NCBI GenBank assembly: GCA_900545125.1
Contig: UQXS01000059.1
Location: 1-11,767 of the forward strand
Reading direction: 5' to 3'
Length of the DNA: 11,767 nucleotides
Origin: an uncultured Ruminococcus sp.
GTDB taxonomy: Bacteria; Bacillota; Clostridia; Oscillospirales; Ruminococcaceae
Shown here piece after piece: positions 6,541 through 11,767 of this stretch (within the stretch, counting starts at the first letter, position 1; each line of letters starts with the position of its first letter). Below the pieces are notes generated by a model. It ran no database searches. It was not told where the DNA came from and was given only the letters and a program-made list of their open reading frames with translations. The position numbers and the translations under genes were made by a program.

Positions 6541-6767
6541 TCGGCTGCTCCGACAGCCTTTCTTCTCCCGTAAGGGATAGCCCCGCAGGGCGGAGTAGTT
6601 CTTGGGGCGGTCTTATGCTGCCGCAAGTACTACGGAGTTACAAGCGGCGCTCTGCACCGTTGTAACCGCTGCTCCGCAGCTTTTTCCTGCGACCATCTCT
6701 TGTGTCGTTTAGGAAAAATTTGTCCGTCAGGACGGGCGATAGCCCTTCCGCCTCAGCGGTCAAGAAA
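6541..6767. other. GC-rich structured non-coding region, candidate oriT or structured RNA
   Basis: I find no convincing gene between 6378 and 6844. This part is packed with small inverted repeats. GGCTG/CAGCC lies at 6543-6558. Stems of 4 bp with 4-nt loops occur at 6566-6577 and 6580-6591 and again as three near-contiguous units at 6722-6733, 6734-6745 and 6748-6759. GTTACAA (6637-6643) pairs with TTGTAAC (6660-6666), extended inward by CGG/CCG. GCTGC/GCAGC (6668-6680) is followed by TTTTT and looks like a weak terminator. The position directly upstream of the MobV relaxase fits an oriT region. No pMV158-type nick sequence was recognised. Confidence 0.5.
6668..6685 (+). terminator. Short terminator-like hairpin upstream of the relaxase
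   Basis: GCTGC (6668-6672) pairs with GCAGC (6676-6680) around a 3-nt loop, and five T residues follow. The stem is short for an intrinsic terminator; it might end or attenuate the transcript coming from the DUF3987 operon. Confidence 0.35.
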
Positions 6768-6791
6768 GGAGTTGATGCTTATGATTTTTTG

Positions 6792-6826
6792 ATTGGATTT
6801 CGTAGAAAGAGAGAAGAAAATCCAAT
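6792..6826. repeat. 9-bp inverted repeat just upstream of the relaxase start
   Basis: ATTGGATTT (6792-6800) and AAATCCAAT (6818-6826) are perfect complements separated by 17 nt, ending 18 nt before the relaxase ATG. Inverted repeats near mob genes often belong to oriT. It could also be an mRNA hairpin that limits relaxase translation. Confidence 0.5.
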
Positions 6827-6844
6827 GAACAAGAAAGGCGAATT

Positions 6845-8053
6845 ATGAAAGAGAAAAGAATCTCATTTGGTCAGGGCAAGGGTTCGATTGCCCATAATAA
6901 TCGGGAGTTCGTGGCGGACAATGTTGACGTGTTTCGCACACCCAACAATATCACTTTCGTGCGTCAGCCGATAGGCGAAGCATACAATCTGCTTTTCAAG
7001 GAATCCACCGAGCGTTATAACGCAAAACAAAAGCGTAATGATCGCAAGGTTCACGGCAGCTACTACGAACACCTTTTCGGTGTGAAGCCCTGCAACACTG
7101 TCCGCACCGCTGCCGACAAACGCAAGAGCTTTTATGAGGACGTTGTTCAGATCGGAAAGCGTGAGGATTCCGGTTATGGCACTGAGGACTTTCAGCTTGT
7201 GGCTGACTGCCTGAAAGAGTACATGGAAGGTTTCCGGAATCGCAATCCCAACTTTTACGTTTTTAATGCTGTCCTGCATATGGACGAGGCGACTCCGCAC
7301 CTGCATATCGACTACATTCCTGGCGGTCACTACAAGCGTGGGCAGGATACGCAGAACGGTATCGCTCAGGCTCTGAAAGAAATGGGGTACGGCGAAGGCA
7401 AGCAGGCTATTGCCCGTTGGCGAGCTGCTGAGGTCGAGGTTCTGAACAAAATCTGCCTTGATCATGGTATCAAGCCCCTCGCTCCCGAAAAAGCGAGAGG
7501 GACACTGGAGATACCTGAGTATAAAGAGAAACGCAGGCAGGCTGACGAGCTGGCGGTGCAGAACGCTCAGGCAGAAGCGGAGCTTTCCCAAAAGGTGGAG
7601 CAGATAAACAGAGCGTTGAAATATCTGCCTGACTTACAGAAGAATGAAAAGGCTGAACATGAATTTCTCGTAGTTGTATCCGAGCTGCAAGATATGCTGA
7701 AAAGCAGTATGTCCATTCTCAGAAACAAGGATTCAATAATCAGCCGCATCGAAACTCTGGAAAGTCTTACAAAAAAGGCTCTGGACAAGCAGGACAAAGC
7801 CGACCTCACCATTTATGACTTGCGTCAGCGTGGTGAAGAAGTTACTGCCGAACTTGATGATGCTCATGATAAGCTGAAAGCTGTCAGGGCTGAGAACAGA
7901 GAGTGTGTTGAGATTTGCGCTATACTCGAAAGGATAGCCCCCACTATTCTCAGGCAGGCGAAAGAAATGCTTCGGGAACAACGTCAGCGAGAGCAGGCAC
8001 AACAGACAGAATACCAACCCACTAAAAAGAAAAAATCGTGGGGACTGGAATAA
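6845..8053 (+). CDS. MobV-family relaxase (Mob/Pre plasmid recombination protein)
   Basis: A conjugative relaxase that would nick oriT and stay attached to the transferred strand, allowing mobilization with the help of another element's secretion system. In the 402-aa protein, the N-terminal AHNNREF (H17, R20) corresponds to the HNxR motif of pMV158 MobM, whose histidine is the nucleophile. The metal-binding motif HMDEATPHLHIDYIP (residues 145-159; H145, H152, H154) is diagnostic. From about residue 225 to 385 the sequence is a charged coiled coil, as usual for MobV C-termini. The ribosome binding site is weak (AAAGGCG). A 9-bp inverted repeat and a structured region lie directly upstream. 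No type IV secretion genes are visible, so the element appears to be mobilizable rather than self-transmissible. Confidence 0.93.
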   Translation: MKEKRISFGQGKGSIAHNNREFVADNVDVFRTPNNITFVRQPIGEAYNLLFKESTERYNAKQKRNDRKVHGSYYEHLFGVKPCNTVRTAADKRKSFYEDVVQIGKREDSGYGTEDFQLVADCLKEYMEGFRNRNPNFYVFNAVLHMDEATPHLHIDYIPGGHYKRGQDTQNGIAQALKEMGYGEGKQAIARWRAAEVEVLNKICLDHGIKPLAPEKARGTLEIPEYKEKRRQADELAVQNAQAEAELSQKVEQINRALKYLPDLQKNEKAEHEFLVVVSELQDMLKSSMSILRNKDSIISRIETLESLTKKALDKQDKADLTIYDLRQRGEEVTAELDDAHDKLKAVRAENRECVEICAILERIAPTILRQAKEMLREQRQREQAQQTEYQPTKKKKSWGLE

Positions 8054-8076
8054 CGCAAGATAGAACAAGAGAAAAA

Positions 8077-8147
8077 ATATCACAGCAAGCCTTGACAATG
8101 CCGAAATATTGCGCTACAATGGATATTGGAAAGGTACGCTGTGATAT
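8077..8147. promoter_or_regulatory. 10-bp perfect inverted repeat flanking the integrase promoter
   Basis: ATATCACAGC (8077-8086) and GCTGTGATAT (8138-8147) are exact complements, 51 nt apart. One arm lies just upstream of the -35 and the other just after the transcription start, so the pair brackets the whole promoter. This could be a paired operator, an integrase or excisionase site, or a cruciform. Confidence 0.6.
8092..8120 (+). promoter_or_regulatory. Promoter of the integrase
   Basis: TTGACA (8092-8097), a 17-nt spacer and TACAAT (8115-8120) give a near-perfect sigma-A promoter between the relaxase and integrase genes. Transcription should start near 8127, about 40 nt before the integrase ATG at 8168, which leaves an upstream ATG at 8126 effectively outside the message. 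Confidence 0.8.
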
Positions 8148-8167
8148 ATACCGAGGAGGTACATATT

Positions 8168-9358
8168 ATGGCAACTATTCAGAAGCGTGGTGACAGCTAC
8201 TCTATCAGGGTGAGCTGTGGCTACGACAGTAAAGGCAAACAGATTATCCAGTCTATGACGTGGAAGCCTGAGCCAAAAATGACAGCAAAGCAGATCGAGA
8301 AGGAGTTGAACCGTCAGGCGGTCATGTTCGAGGAAGCCTGCAACAAGGGCTTTCAGAGCAAAGCAATCAAGTTTGAGGTGTTCGCTGAGCAGTGGTTTGA
8401 GGAGTATGCGAAGCCCAATCTTCGCAATACAACCTATGAGAGAATGCTTCAGCTCCGCAAGAGGGTGTACGCCGCTATCGGTCATCTGAGAATGGACAAG
8501 ATCACGCCGAGACAGATTCAGGCGTTCGTCAACTCGCTCTCCAAAGAGGGTGCAAACGAGCGTACAGGCAAGCCCCTCGCTCCCAAGACGATAAGGCATA
8601 ACCTTAGCTTCGTGTCAGATGTGTTTGCATACGCTGTGAAAATGGGTGTGGTCAGCGACAATCCCTGTGCAAAGGTGACGCTCCCGAAGAACGAGCAGAC
8701 CGAGAAGAAAATCTATACGCCCGAACAGGTGCAGAGATTTCTTTCTCTGCTGAACGATGAACCCTTGAAGTACCGCACTTTCTTTACTTTGGCGATATAC
8801 AGCGGATTCAGACGTGGAGAAATGCTCGGTCTTGAATGGAAAGACGTGGATTTCGAGAACAACATCATCAGCGTCCGCCGCACAAGCAACTACACGGCGA
8901 AGAAAGGCGTTTACACCGACACTACCAAAACACGCAAGTCGCAGAGAACGCTCAAATTTCCGCAGGAGATCATGGATATGCTGAGGGAGTACAAGGCGGA
9001 ACAGGACGAGCAGGCGCTCAAATGCGGTGACAAGTGGGTGGAGACCGACCGCTTGTATGTCAAATGGAACGGTGAACCTATGCAGAACGGCACACCTTAC
9101 TTTTGGCTCGGTGAGTTTTGCGAGAAGCACGACCTTCCGTTCTACGGCTTGCACAGCTTCCGACACCTGTTCGCATCGCTCCTTGTCAATCAAGGCGTGG
9201 ACATCGTGACGGTCTCGGGAGCGTTAGGACACTCGACAGTTTCTACAACAAGTAATATTTACTGTCATATGTTGGAAGAATCCAGAGCGAAAGTCTCCGA
9301 TGCCGTCAGCTCGGCACTCGATTTCTCAGGTAAGAAAAAAGAGCCGAAGGGTGCTTGA
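8168..9358 (+). CDS. int: Tyrosine site-specific recombinase (integrase)
   Basis: This 396-aa phage/ICE-type integrase catalyses insertion and excision of the element. An N-terminal arm-binding region (about residues 1-55) precedes a SAM-like core-binding domain (about 65-170) and the catalytic domain. The catalytic residues are visible: Arg in SGFRRGE (R215), HSFRH (H329, R332), GHS (H355) and the nucleophile in SNIYCHM (Y365). The frame is open from an ATG at 8126, but GAGGAGGT lies 7 nt before the ATG at 8168 and the promoter start near 8127 leaves no room for the longer form. The gene has its own promoter and ends 118 bp from the 3' end of a tRNA-Glu gene, the usual position beside an attachment site. 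Confidence 0.95.
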   Translation: MATIQKRGDSYSIRVSCGYDSKGKQIIQSMTWKPEPKMTAKQIEKELNRQAVMFEEACNKGFQSKAIKFEVFAEQWFEEYAKPNLRNTTYERMLQLRKRVYAAIGHLRMDKITPRQIQAFVNSLSKEGANERTGKPLAPKTIRHNLSFVSDVFAYAVKMGVVSDNPCAKVTLPKNEQTEKKIYTPEQVQRFLSLLNDEPLKYRTFFTLAIYSGFRRGEMLGLEWKDVDFENNIISVRRTSNYTAKKGVYTDTTKTRKSQRTLKFPQEIMDMLREYKAEQDEQALKCGDKWVETDRLYVKWNGEPMQNGTPYFWLGEFCEKHDLPFYGLHSFRHLFASLLVNQGVDIVTVSGALGHSTVSTTSNIYCHMLEESRAKVSDAVSSALDFSGKKKEPKGA

Positions 9359-9368
9359 CCCACGGCTC
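9341..9368 (-). terminator. Terminator-like hairpin overlapping the end of the integrase gene
   Basis: GAGCCG (9341-9346) pairs with CGGCTC (9363-9368), with inner GGGT/ACCC (9349-9352/9358-9361). On the minus strand it is followed by six T residues, making a good terminator for transcription entering from the tRNA side. On the + strand only a delayed T run follows, so it may also end the integrase message. Confidence 0.6.
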
Positions 9369-9387
9369 GCTACTCCGCATTTTTAAA

Positions 9388-9408
9388 ATAAAGAACAGAT
9401 AAAGAACA
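9388..9408. repeat. Tandem 10-bp direct repeat near the presumed attachment site
   Basis: ATAAAGAACA occurs at 9388-9397 and 9399-9408, separated by one base. It lies between the integrase stop and the tRNA-Glu gene, where integrase arm sites or excisionase sites are expected. It may equally be chance in AT-rich sequence. Confidence 0.4.
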
Positions 9409-9430
9409 AAGCGGATTTTCACTATAAAAG

Positions 9431-9467
9431 AAAAACTCGGAAACGGCGTATTTACGCTGTTTCCGAG
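9431..9467 (-). terminator. Intrinsic terminator of the tRNA operon
   Basis: A 14-bp stem (9436-9449 with 9454-9467, one G-T pair) and ATTT loop lie 9 nt downstream of the tRNA-Glu 3' end on the minus strand, followed by TTTTTCTTTT. Confidence 0.85.
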
Positions 9468-9476
9468 AACATTGAA

Positions 9477-9551
9477 TGGTGACCCGTACGGGAATTGAAC
9501 CCATGATTCCGCCGTGAAAGGGCGATGTCTTAACCTCTTGACCAACGGGCC
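9477..9551 (-). tRNA. tRNA-Glu (anticodon UUC)
   Basis: A 75-nt cloverleaf with encoded CCA. The acceptor GGCCCGT pairs with ACGGGTC. The anticodon loop CTTTCAC sits on a TCGCC/GGCGG stem, and the T arm is ATGGG-TTCAATT-CCCGT. It is the second gene of a two-tRNA operon. Its intact 3' end faces the integrase, so it is the likely integration target of the element. Confidence 0.95.
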
Positions 9552-9555
9552 ATAA

Positions 9556-9632
9556 TGGTAGCGGCAGTAGGATTTGAACCAACGACCAATCGGGTATGAA
9601 CCGAGTACTCTAGCCAACTGAGCTATGCCGCC
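9556..9632 (-). tRNA. tRNA-Met (anticodon CAU, elongator type)
   Basis: A 77-nt cloverleaf with encoded CCA. The acceptor GGCGGCA pairs with TGCCGCT (G1-U72), the D stem is GCTC/GAGT, and the anticodon loop TTCATAC carries CAT. Two non-pairing positions are present: C27-U43 in the anticodon stem and U51-U63 in the T stem. The body resembles Clostridial elongator tRNA-Met; lysidine-modified tRNA-Ile also has CAT but usually a different acceptor. Confidence 0.88.
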
Positions 9633-9652
9633 GTAACCTTTAGTGCTTAATT

Positions 9653-9681
9653 ATTATACAACATATTTTCAAGGAAGTCAA
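9653..9681 (-). promoter_or_regulatory. Promoter of the tRNA-Met/tRNA-Glu operon
   Basis: On the minus strand: TTGACT (9676-9681), a 17-nt spacer and TATAAT (9653-9658). The start site near 9646 is about 14 nt from the 5' end of tRNA-Met. Confidence 0.8.
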
Positions 9682-9785
9682 TAGATTTATGGCAAAAAAT
9701 AATATTTTGTATGATTCAACAATCATGTCGAACAAACAACTCAAAAAATCGACAACTTGTACAACATTCAAACACAATAATCTGA

Positions 9786-9814
9786 TTGCAATTCCCCGGT
9801 AAGTATGTTATAAT
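9786..9814 (+). promoter_or_regulatory. Promoter of the tautomerase gene
   Basis: TTGCAA (9786-9791), a 17-nt spacer and a perfect TATAAT (9809-9814). The -35 is weak. It lies about 50 nt before the ATG at 9868. The AT-rich stretch from 9682 to 9785 holds nothing else that I can support. Confidence 0.6.
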
Positions 9815-9867
9815 TGTAATATTATCATATTTATAAAAAACAAGTCACTTAAAAGGAGGAAAATACA

Positions 9868-10209
9868 ATGCCATTTATCAATGTAAAAACAAACACATCC
9901 GTTTCGGGAGATGCTGAGATCGCTATAAAATCCGCTTTGGGACAGGCAATCACAGCTATTCCCGGAAAAACCGAAAGCTGGCTTATGCTTGGAATCGAAC
10001 CGGACTGCATACTATATTTCAGAGGTGATGATTCACCTGCCGCTATGGTCGATGTAAGCATTTTCGGTGAAGAAAATCCCGAAGCTTTCTGTAATCTAAC
10101 AGAAAAGATCTGCACCGTTCTTAATCAGCAGCTTGACATTGAATCGTCAAGGATCTACGTTAAATATTCTGCTGTTAAAAACTGGGGCTGGAACGGCTCT
10201 AACTTCTGA
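9868..10209 (+). CDS. MIF-family phenylpyruvate tautomerase-related protein
   Basis: A small cytosolic 113-aa protein of the macrophage migration inhibitory factor / tautomerase superfamily, which interconverts keto and enol forms of substrates such as phenylpyruvate; the natural bacterial substrate is usually unknown. Pro2, the N-terminal catalytic base after Met removal, is present (MPFINV). PGKTESWLM (32-40), with the conserved lysine K34, and the C-terminal WGWNGSNF signature match the family, and the length is normal. AAAGGAGG precedes the ATG by 7-8 nt, and a promoter lies upstream. No terminator separates it from the downstream leader ORF, so transcription may continue toward the MFS gene. 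It lies on the tRNA side, opposite the integrase end, so it is probably host chromosome. Confidence 0.9.
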   Translation: MPFINVKTNTSVSGDAEIAIKSALGQAITAIPGKTESWLMLGIEPDCILYFRGDDSPAAMVDVSIFGEENPEAFCNLTEKICTVLNQQLDIESSRIYVKYSAVKNWGWNGSNF

Positions 10210-10233
10210 TAATCTGCGATAGGAGGAAATAAA

Positions 10234-10272
10234 ATGCTGCTCTGTATTGACAATGCTCCATGCAAGGAATGA
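10234..10272 (+). CDS. Possible 12-aa leader peptide upstream of the MFS transporter
   Basis: ATG to TGA encodes MLLCIDNAPCKE, preceded by a strong AGGAGG at 7 nt. Its last codons form the left arm of a perfect 12-bp hairpin. The short length, the strong ribosome binding site and the position 95 nt before an efflux-type transporter fit a regulatory leader peptide. Alternatively, it is the remnant of a gene: the Cys-x5-Cys start looks a little like ferredoxin-type iron-sulfur proteins. Translation has not been shown. Confidence 0.4.
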   Translation: MLLCIDNAPCKE

Positions 10273-10365
10273 CGGATTGCATGGAGCACCGGAGCATAAA
10301 CCTCACGCTCCAATAACCGTTAACCCTTGCATTCCTTATATATAATTAAAAAAGGAGCAAGGAAA
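10254..10365 (+). promoter_or_regulatory. Structured leader of the MFS gene, candidate attenuator
   Basis: TGCTCCATGCAA (10254-10265) pairs perfectly with TTGCATGGAGCA (10277-10288). Competing pairings exist. TGGAGC in the right arm (10282-10287) can pair with GCTCCA (10307-10312). AAGGAATG (10264-10271) can pair with CATTCCTT (10330-10337). TTCCTT in that last segment can pair with AAGGAA beside the MFS ribosome binding site (10359-10364). Such mutually exclusive hairpins after a leader ORF are the hallmark of attenuation, but this is a reading by eye. Confidence 0.45.
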
Positions 10366-10366
10366 T

Positions 10367-11635
10367 ATGAAAACCTTAAAGGAACTCAGATATTTTATTA
10401 TTCTTTGGCTTACCCAGTCATTTTCTTCACTGGGAAGTGCTATGACAAATTTTGCACTTGTGATATGGCTTTATCAGGACAGCGGCTCTGCGCTTACTAC
10501 TGCGCTTCTGACTGTCTGTTCATATGCGCCTTATGTCGTCATGAGCATTTTTGCAGGTGTTATAAGTGACAAATGGAACAAAAAAGCCGTTATGCTTATT
10601 TGTGACACCTTTGCTGCTGCGTGTACAATCGCAGTTTTCATACTGCTTAAAACAAATACTCTCGAAATCTGGCATCTATACATCCTCAATGGACTTAACG
10701 GTCTTATGAATTCTGTACAAGCTCCTGCATCTGATACGGCAGCAACTATTATTATTCCGGAAAAGCACTATCAGAAAACAAGCGGTATGCGTTCATTCTC
10801 CAATTCGATGATATCTATTCTCACACCTGTATTTGCTTCCGGAATCATGGCATTTGCAGGCATCGGAGCAGTAATTATATTCGATCTTATAACATTTGTA
10901 ACAGCATTTCTGACACTGATGTTTTTTATCAGGATACCTGACATACCACATATACATGAAAACAGAGAATCTTTTTTTCAGTCGGCGAAAAACGGACTTC
11001 TTTACCTTAAAAGCAGCAGAGGTCTGCTCTGCCTGATTTTATTTTTATCTGCAATAAATCTTATTGCTTCCATGTATGAAGCAGCTCTTCCGGCTATGAT
11101 CCTTTCCAAAAGAAATGAAACTGCATTGGGTCTTGTTAACGGATGTACCGGAGCCTCCTCGCTGCTTGGAAGCTTAGCTGCCACATTTTTTCCGGAACCG
11201 AAAAGCAGAATCAGGGTGATATGCGGCTGCCTGATGTTTTCTATGAGTACCGAAAACTTTCTGCTTGCATTCGGGTCACACACATATGTGTGGTGTATGG
11301 GAGCTGTCCTCGGATGGCTTGCTATCCCTCTCATGAATGCTAATTACGACGTCATTTTCCGTAAAAGCGTTCCTAAAGAAATACAGGGACGCATATACTC
11401 TGTCCGGAATACTCTCCAGTTCTTCACTATACCTTTAGGTTATTTTCTGGGCGGACTTCTGACAGATAAAGTATTTGAGCCTTTTATGAAAAGCACGGAA
11501 AGTGATATGCTTACTTCTCTTTTCGGGAGCGGAAAAGGGGCGGGGGCAGCATTGCTGTTCTTTGTTATCGGCATTGCAGGTGTAATAGTGTGCCTGATAT
11601 TCAGCAGGATAAAAGTTCTTTATGAACTTGATTAG
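10367..11635 (+). CDS. MFS transporter, drug-efflux type (Mef/EntS-like)
   Basis: An inner-membrane proton-driven exporter of 422 aa with about 12 predicted membrane helices. The N-terminal segment LWLTQSFSSLGSAMTNFALVI and motif A between helices 2 and 3 (GVISDKWNKK, residues 64-73) place it with the MFS_3 branch, which includes macrolide efflux Mef proteins and enterobactin exporter EntS. Its substrate cannot be told from the sequence. The ribosome binding site AAGGAG lies upstream of the ATG. The gene follows a structured leader with a short ORF, so inducible control is plausible. It may share a transcript with the tautomerase gene; a TATAAT at 10341-10346 with a poor -35 is a weak alternative promoter. 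Confidence 0.88.
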   Translation: MKTLKELRYFIILWLTQSFSSLGSAMTNFALVIWLYQDSGSALTTALLTVCSYAPYVVMSIFAGVISDKWNKKAVMLICDTFAAACTIAVFILLKTNTLEIWHLYILNGLNGLMNSVQAPASDTAATIIIPEKHYQKTSGMRSFSNSMISILTPVFASGIMAFAGIGAVIIFDLITFVTAFLTLMFFIRIPDIPHIHENRESFFQSAKNGLLYLKSSRGLLCLILFLSAINLIASMYEAALPAMILSKRNETALGLVNGCTGASSLLGSLAATFFPEPKSRIRVICGCLMFSMSTENFLLAFGSHTYVWCMGAVLGWLAIPLMNANYDVIFRKSVPKEIQGRIYSVRNTLQFFTIPLGYFLGGLLTDKVFEPFMKSTESDMLTSLFGSGKGAGAALLFFVIGIAGVIVCLIFSRIKVLYELD

Positions 11636-11654
11636 TAAGCGTCAAATAAAATAA

Positions 11655-11678
11655 AAAGAGCGGTAAGAGCCGCTCTTT
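11655..11678. terminator. Terminator-like hairpin after the MFS gene
   Basis: AAAGAGCGG (11655-11663) pairs perfectly with CCGCTCTTT (11670-11678) over a 6-nt loop, 19 nt after the MFS stop. The T-rich tail is better on the minus strand (TTTTTATTTT), so it may act in both directions. Confidence 0.7.
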
Positions 11679-11691
11679 CAGTCTGTCGAAA

Positions 11692-11718
11692 AAGTCAAGT
11701 TTTTGCTTGGCTTTTTTT
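11692..11718 (+). terminator. Second + strand intrinsic terminator
   Basis: AAGTCAAG (11692-11699) pairs with CTTGGCTT (11706-11713), with one G-T pair and a 6-nt loop; a run of seven T residues (11712-11718) starts at the base of the stem and continues past it. It protects the gene to the right from read-through, a common feature at IS ends. Confidence 0.65.
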
Positions 11719-11735
11719 CATAGATATGGTATAAT
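11707..11735 (+). promoter_or_regulatory. Promoter of the gene at the right edge
   Basis: TTGGCT (11707-11712), a 17-nt spacer and TATAAT (11730-11735), overlapping the preceding terminator. A GGAAGGTGG ribosome binding site and an ATG at 11759 follow. Confidence 0.55.
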
Positions 11736-11758
11736 AGAGAAAAGGGAAGGTGGAAAAG

Positions 11759-11767
11759 ATGCTGACA
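11759..11767 (+). CDS. Start of a gene cut by the window edge (possibly IS1182-type transposase)
   Basis: Only Met-Leu-Thr is visible, after a strong ribosome binding site (GGAAGGTGG, 5 nt spacing) and a promoter. IS1182-family transposases of Clostridia often begin MLT/MLS behind a terminator and such a promoter, so this may be the left end of an insertion sequence. Three codons are far too few to be sure. Confidence 0.4.

Noticed and set aside
6390..6767. CRISPR array
   Set aside because: The repeats are short, irregularly spaced and partly palindromic, with no repeat-spacer unit and no cas genes.
6863..7591. 242-aa minus-strand ORF
   Set aside because: It is antisense to the MobV relaxase, whose motifs are unambiguous; it is a shadow of codon bias.
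6845..8053. Rolling-circle replication initiator instead of relaxase
   Set aside because: HMDEATPHLH with the N-terminal HNNR and the coiled-coil tail is specific to the MobV/Pre family.
8126..8167. Longer integrase N-terminus
   Set aside because: The predicted transcription start lies at about 8127, and the strong ribosome binding site serves the ATG at 8168.
8114..9193. Two long minus-strand ORFs (161 and 192 aa)
   Set aside because: Both are antisense to the integrase, whose catalytic residues are all present; they have no plausible start signals.
1..9476. Second attachment site repeating the tRNA-Glu 3' end
   Set aside because: Scanning by eye I found no repeat longer than about 7 bases (for example TGGTGAC near 4316, inside the repressor gene), which is chance level.
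10270..10297. UGA of the 12-aa ORF read as selenocysteine
   Set aside because: Read-through adds only eight residues before another stop, and no SECIS-like element is recognisable.

Overview
This is chromosomal DNA of a low-to-moderate GC Firmicute. Consensus sigma-A promoters, AGGAGG-type ribosome binding sites, intrinsic terminators and the style of the proteins suggest a gut Clostridia member, possibly Ruminococcus-like; the genus is an inference. The window spans the right-hand part of an integrated mobile element, its junction with a host tRNA operon, and host genes beyond it.

Left part (1-3500), visibly AT-rich: the C-terminal end of an unrecognised protein and a second unrecognised 246-aa protein are coupled head-to-tail on the + strand. 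They converge through a shared bidirectional terminator on a C5-cytosine DNA methyltransferase with an unusually long internal insertion. A conserved 68-aa small protein follows, also on the minus strand. This looks like a methyltransferase-based restriction or defence cargo module, but the partner genes are not identifiable here and the module runs off the left edge.

Middle part (3670-9370), richer in GC: the core of a mobilizable element. It holds a Xre-type repressor (minus), a DUF3987 helicase/primase-like protein, a small 60-aa protein, a structured non-coding stretch that probably carries oriT (and perhaps a replication region), a MobV-family relaxase and a tyrosine integrase. The repressor and the DUF3987 gene are driven by two consensus promoters that face each other, with a perfect palindrome inside one of them. 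The integrase has its own consensus promoter, flanked by a 10-bp perfect inverted repeat.

Junction and right part (9370-11767): minus-strand tRNA-Glu(UUC) and tRNA-Met(CAU) genes with their own promoter. The tRNA-Glu 3' end points at the integrase, the classic layout of a tRNA-associated integration site. Next come a MIF-family tautomerase gene, a structured leader with a 12-codon ORF, and an MFS drug-efflux-type transporter. At the right edge there is a terminator, a promoter and the first three codons of another gene, possibly an IS1182-like transposase.

Working model: the integrase inserts the element beside the tRNA operon, the MobV relaxase allows transfer with help from another conjugative element, the Xre switch controls the DUF3987 operon, and the methyltransferase module is carried as cargo. 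The left end of the element was not found.
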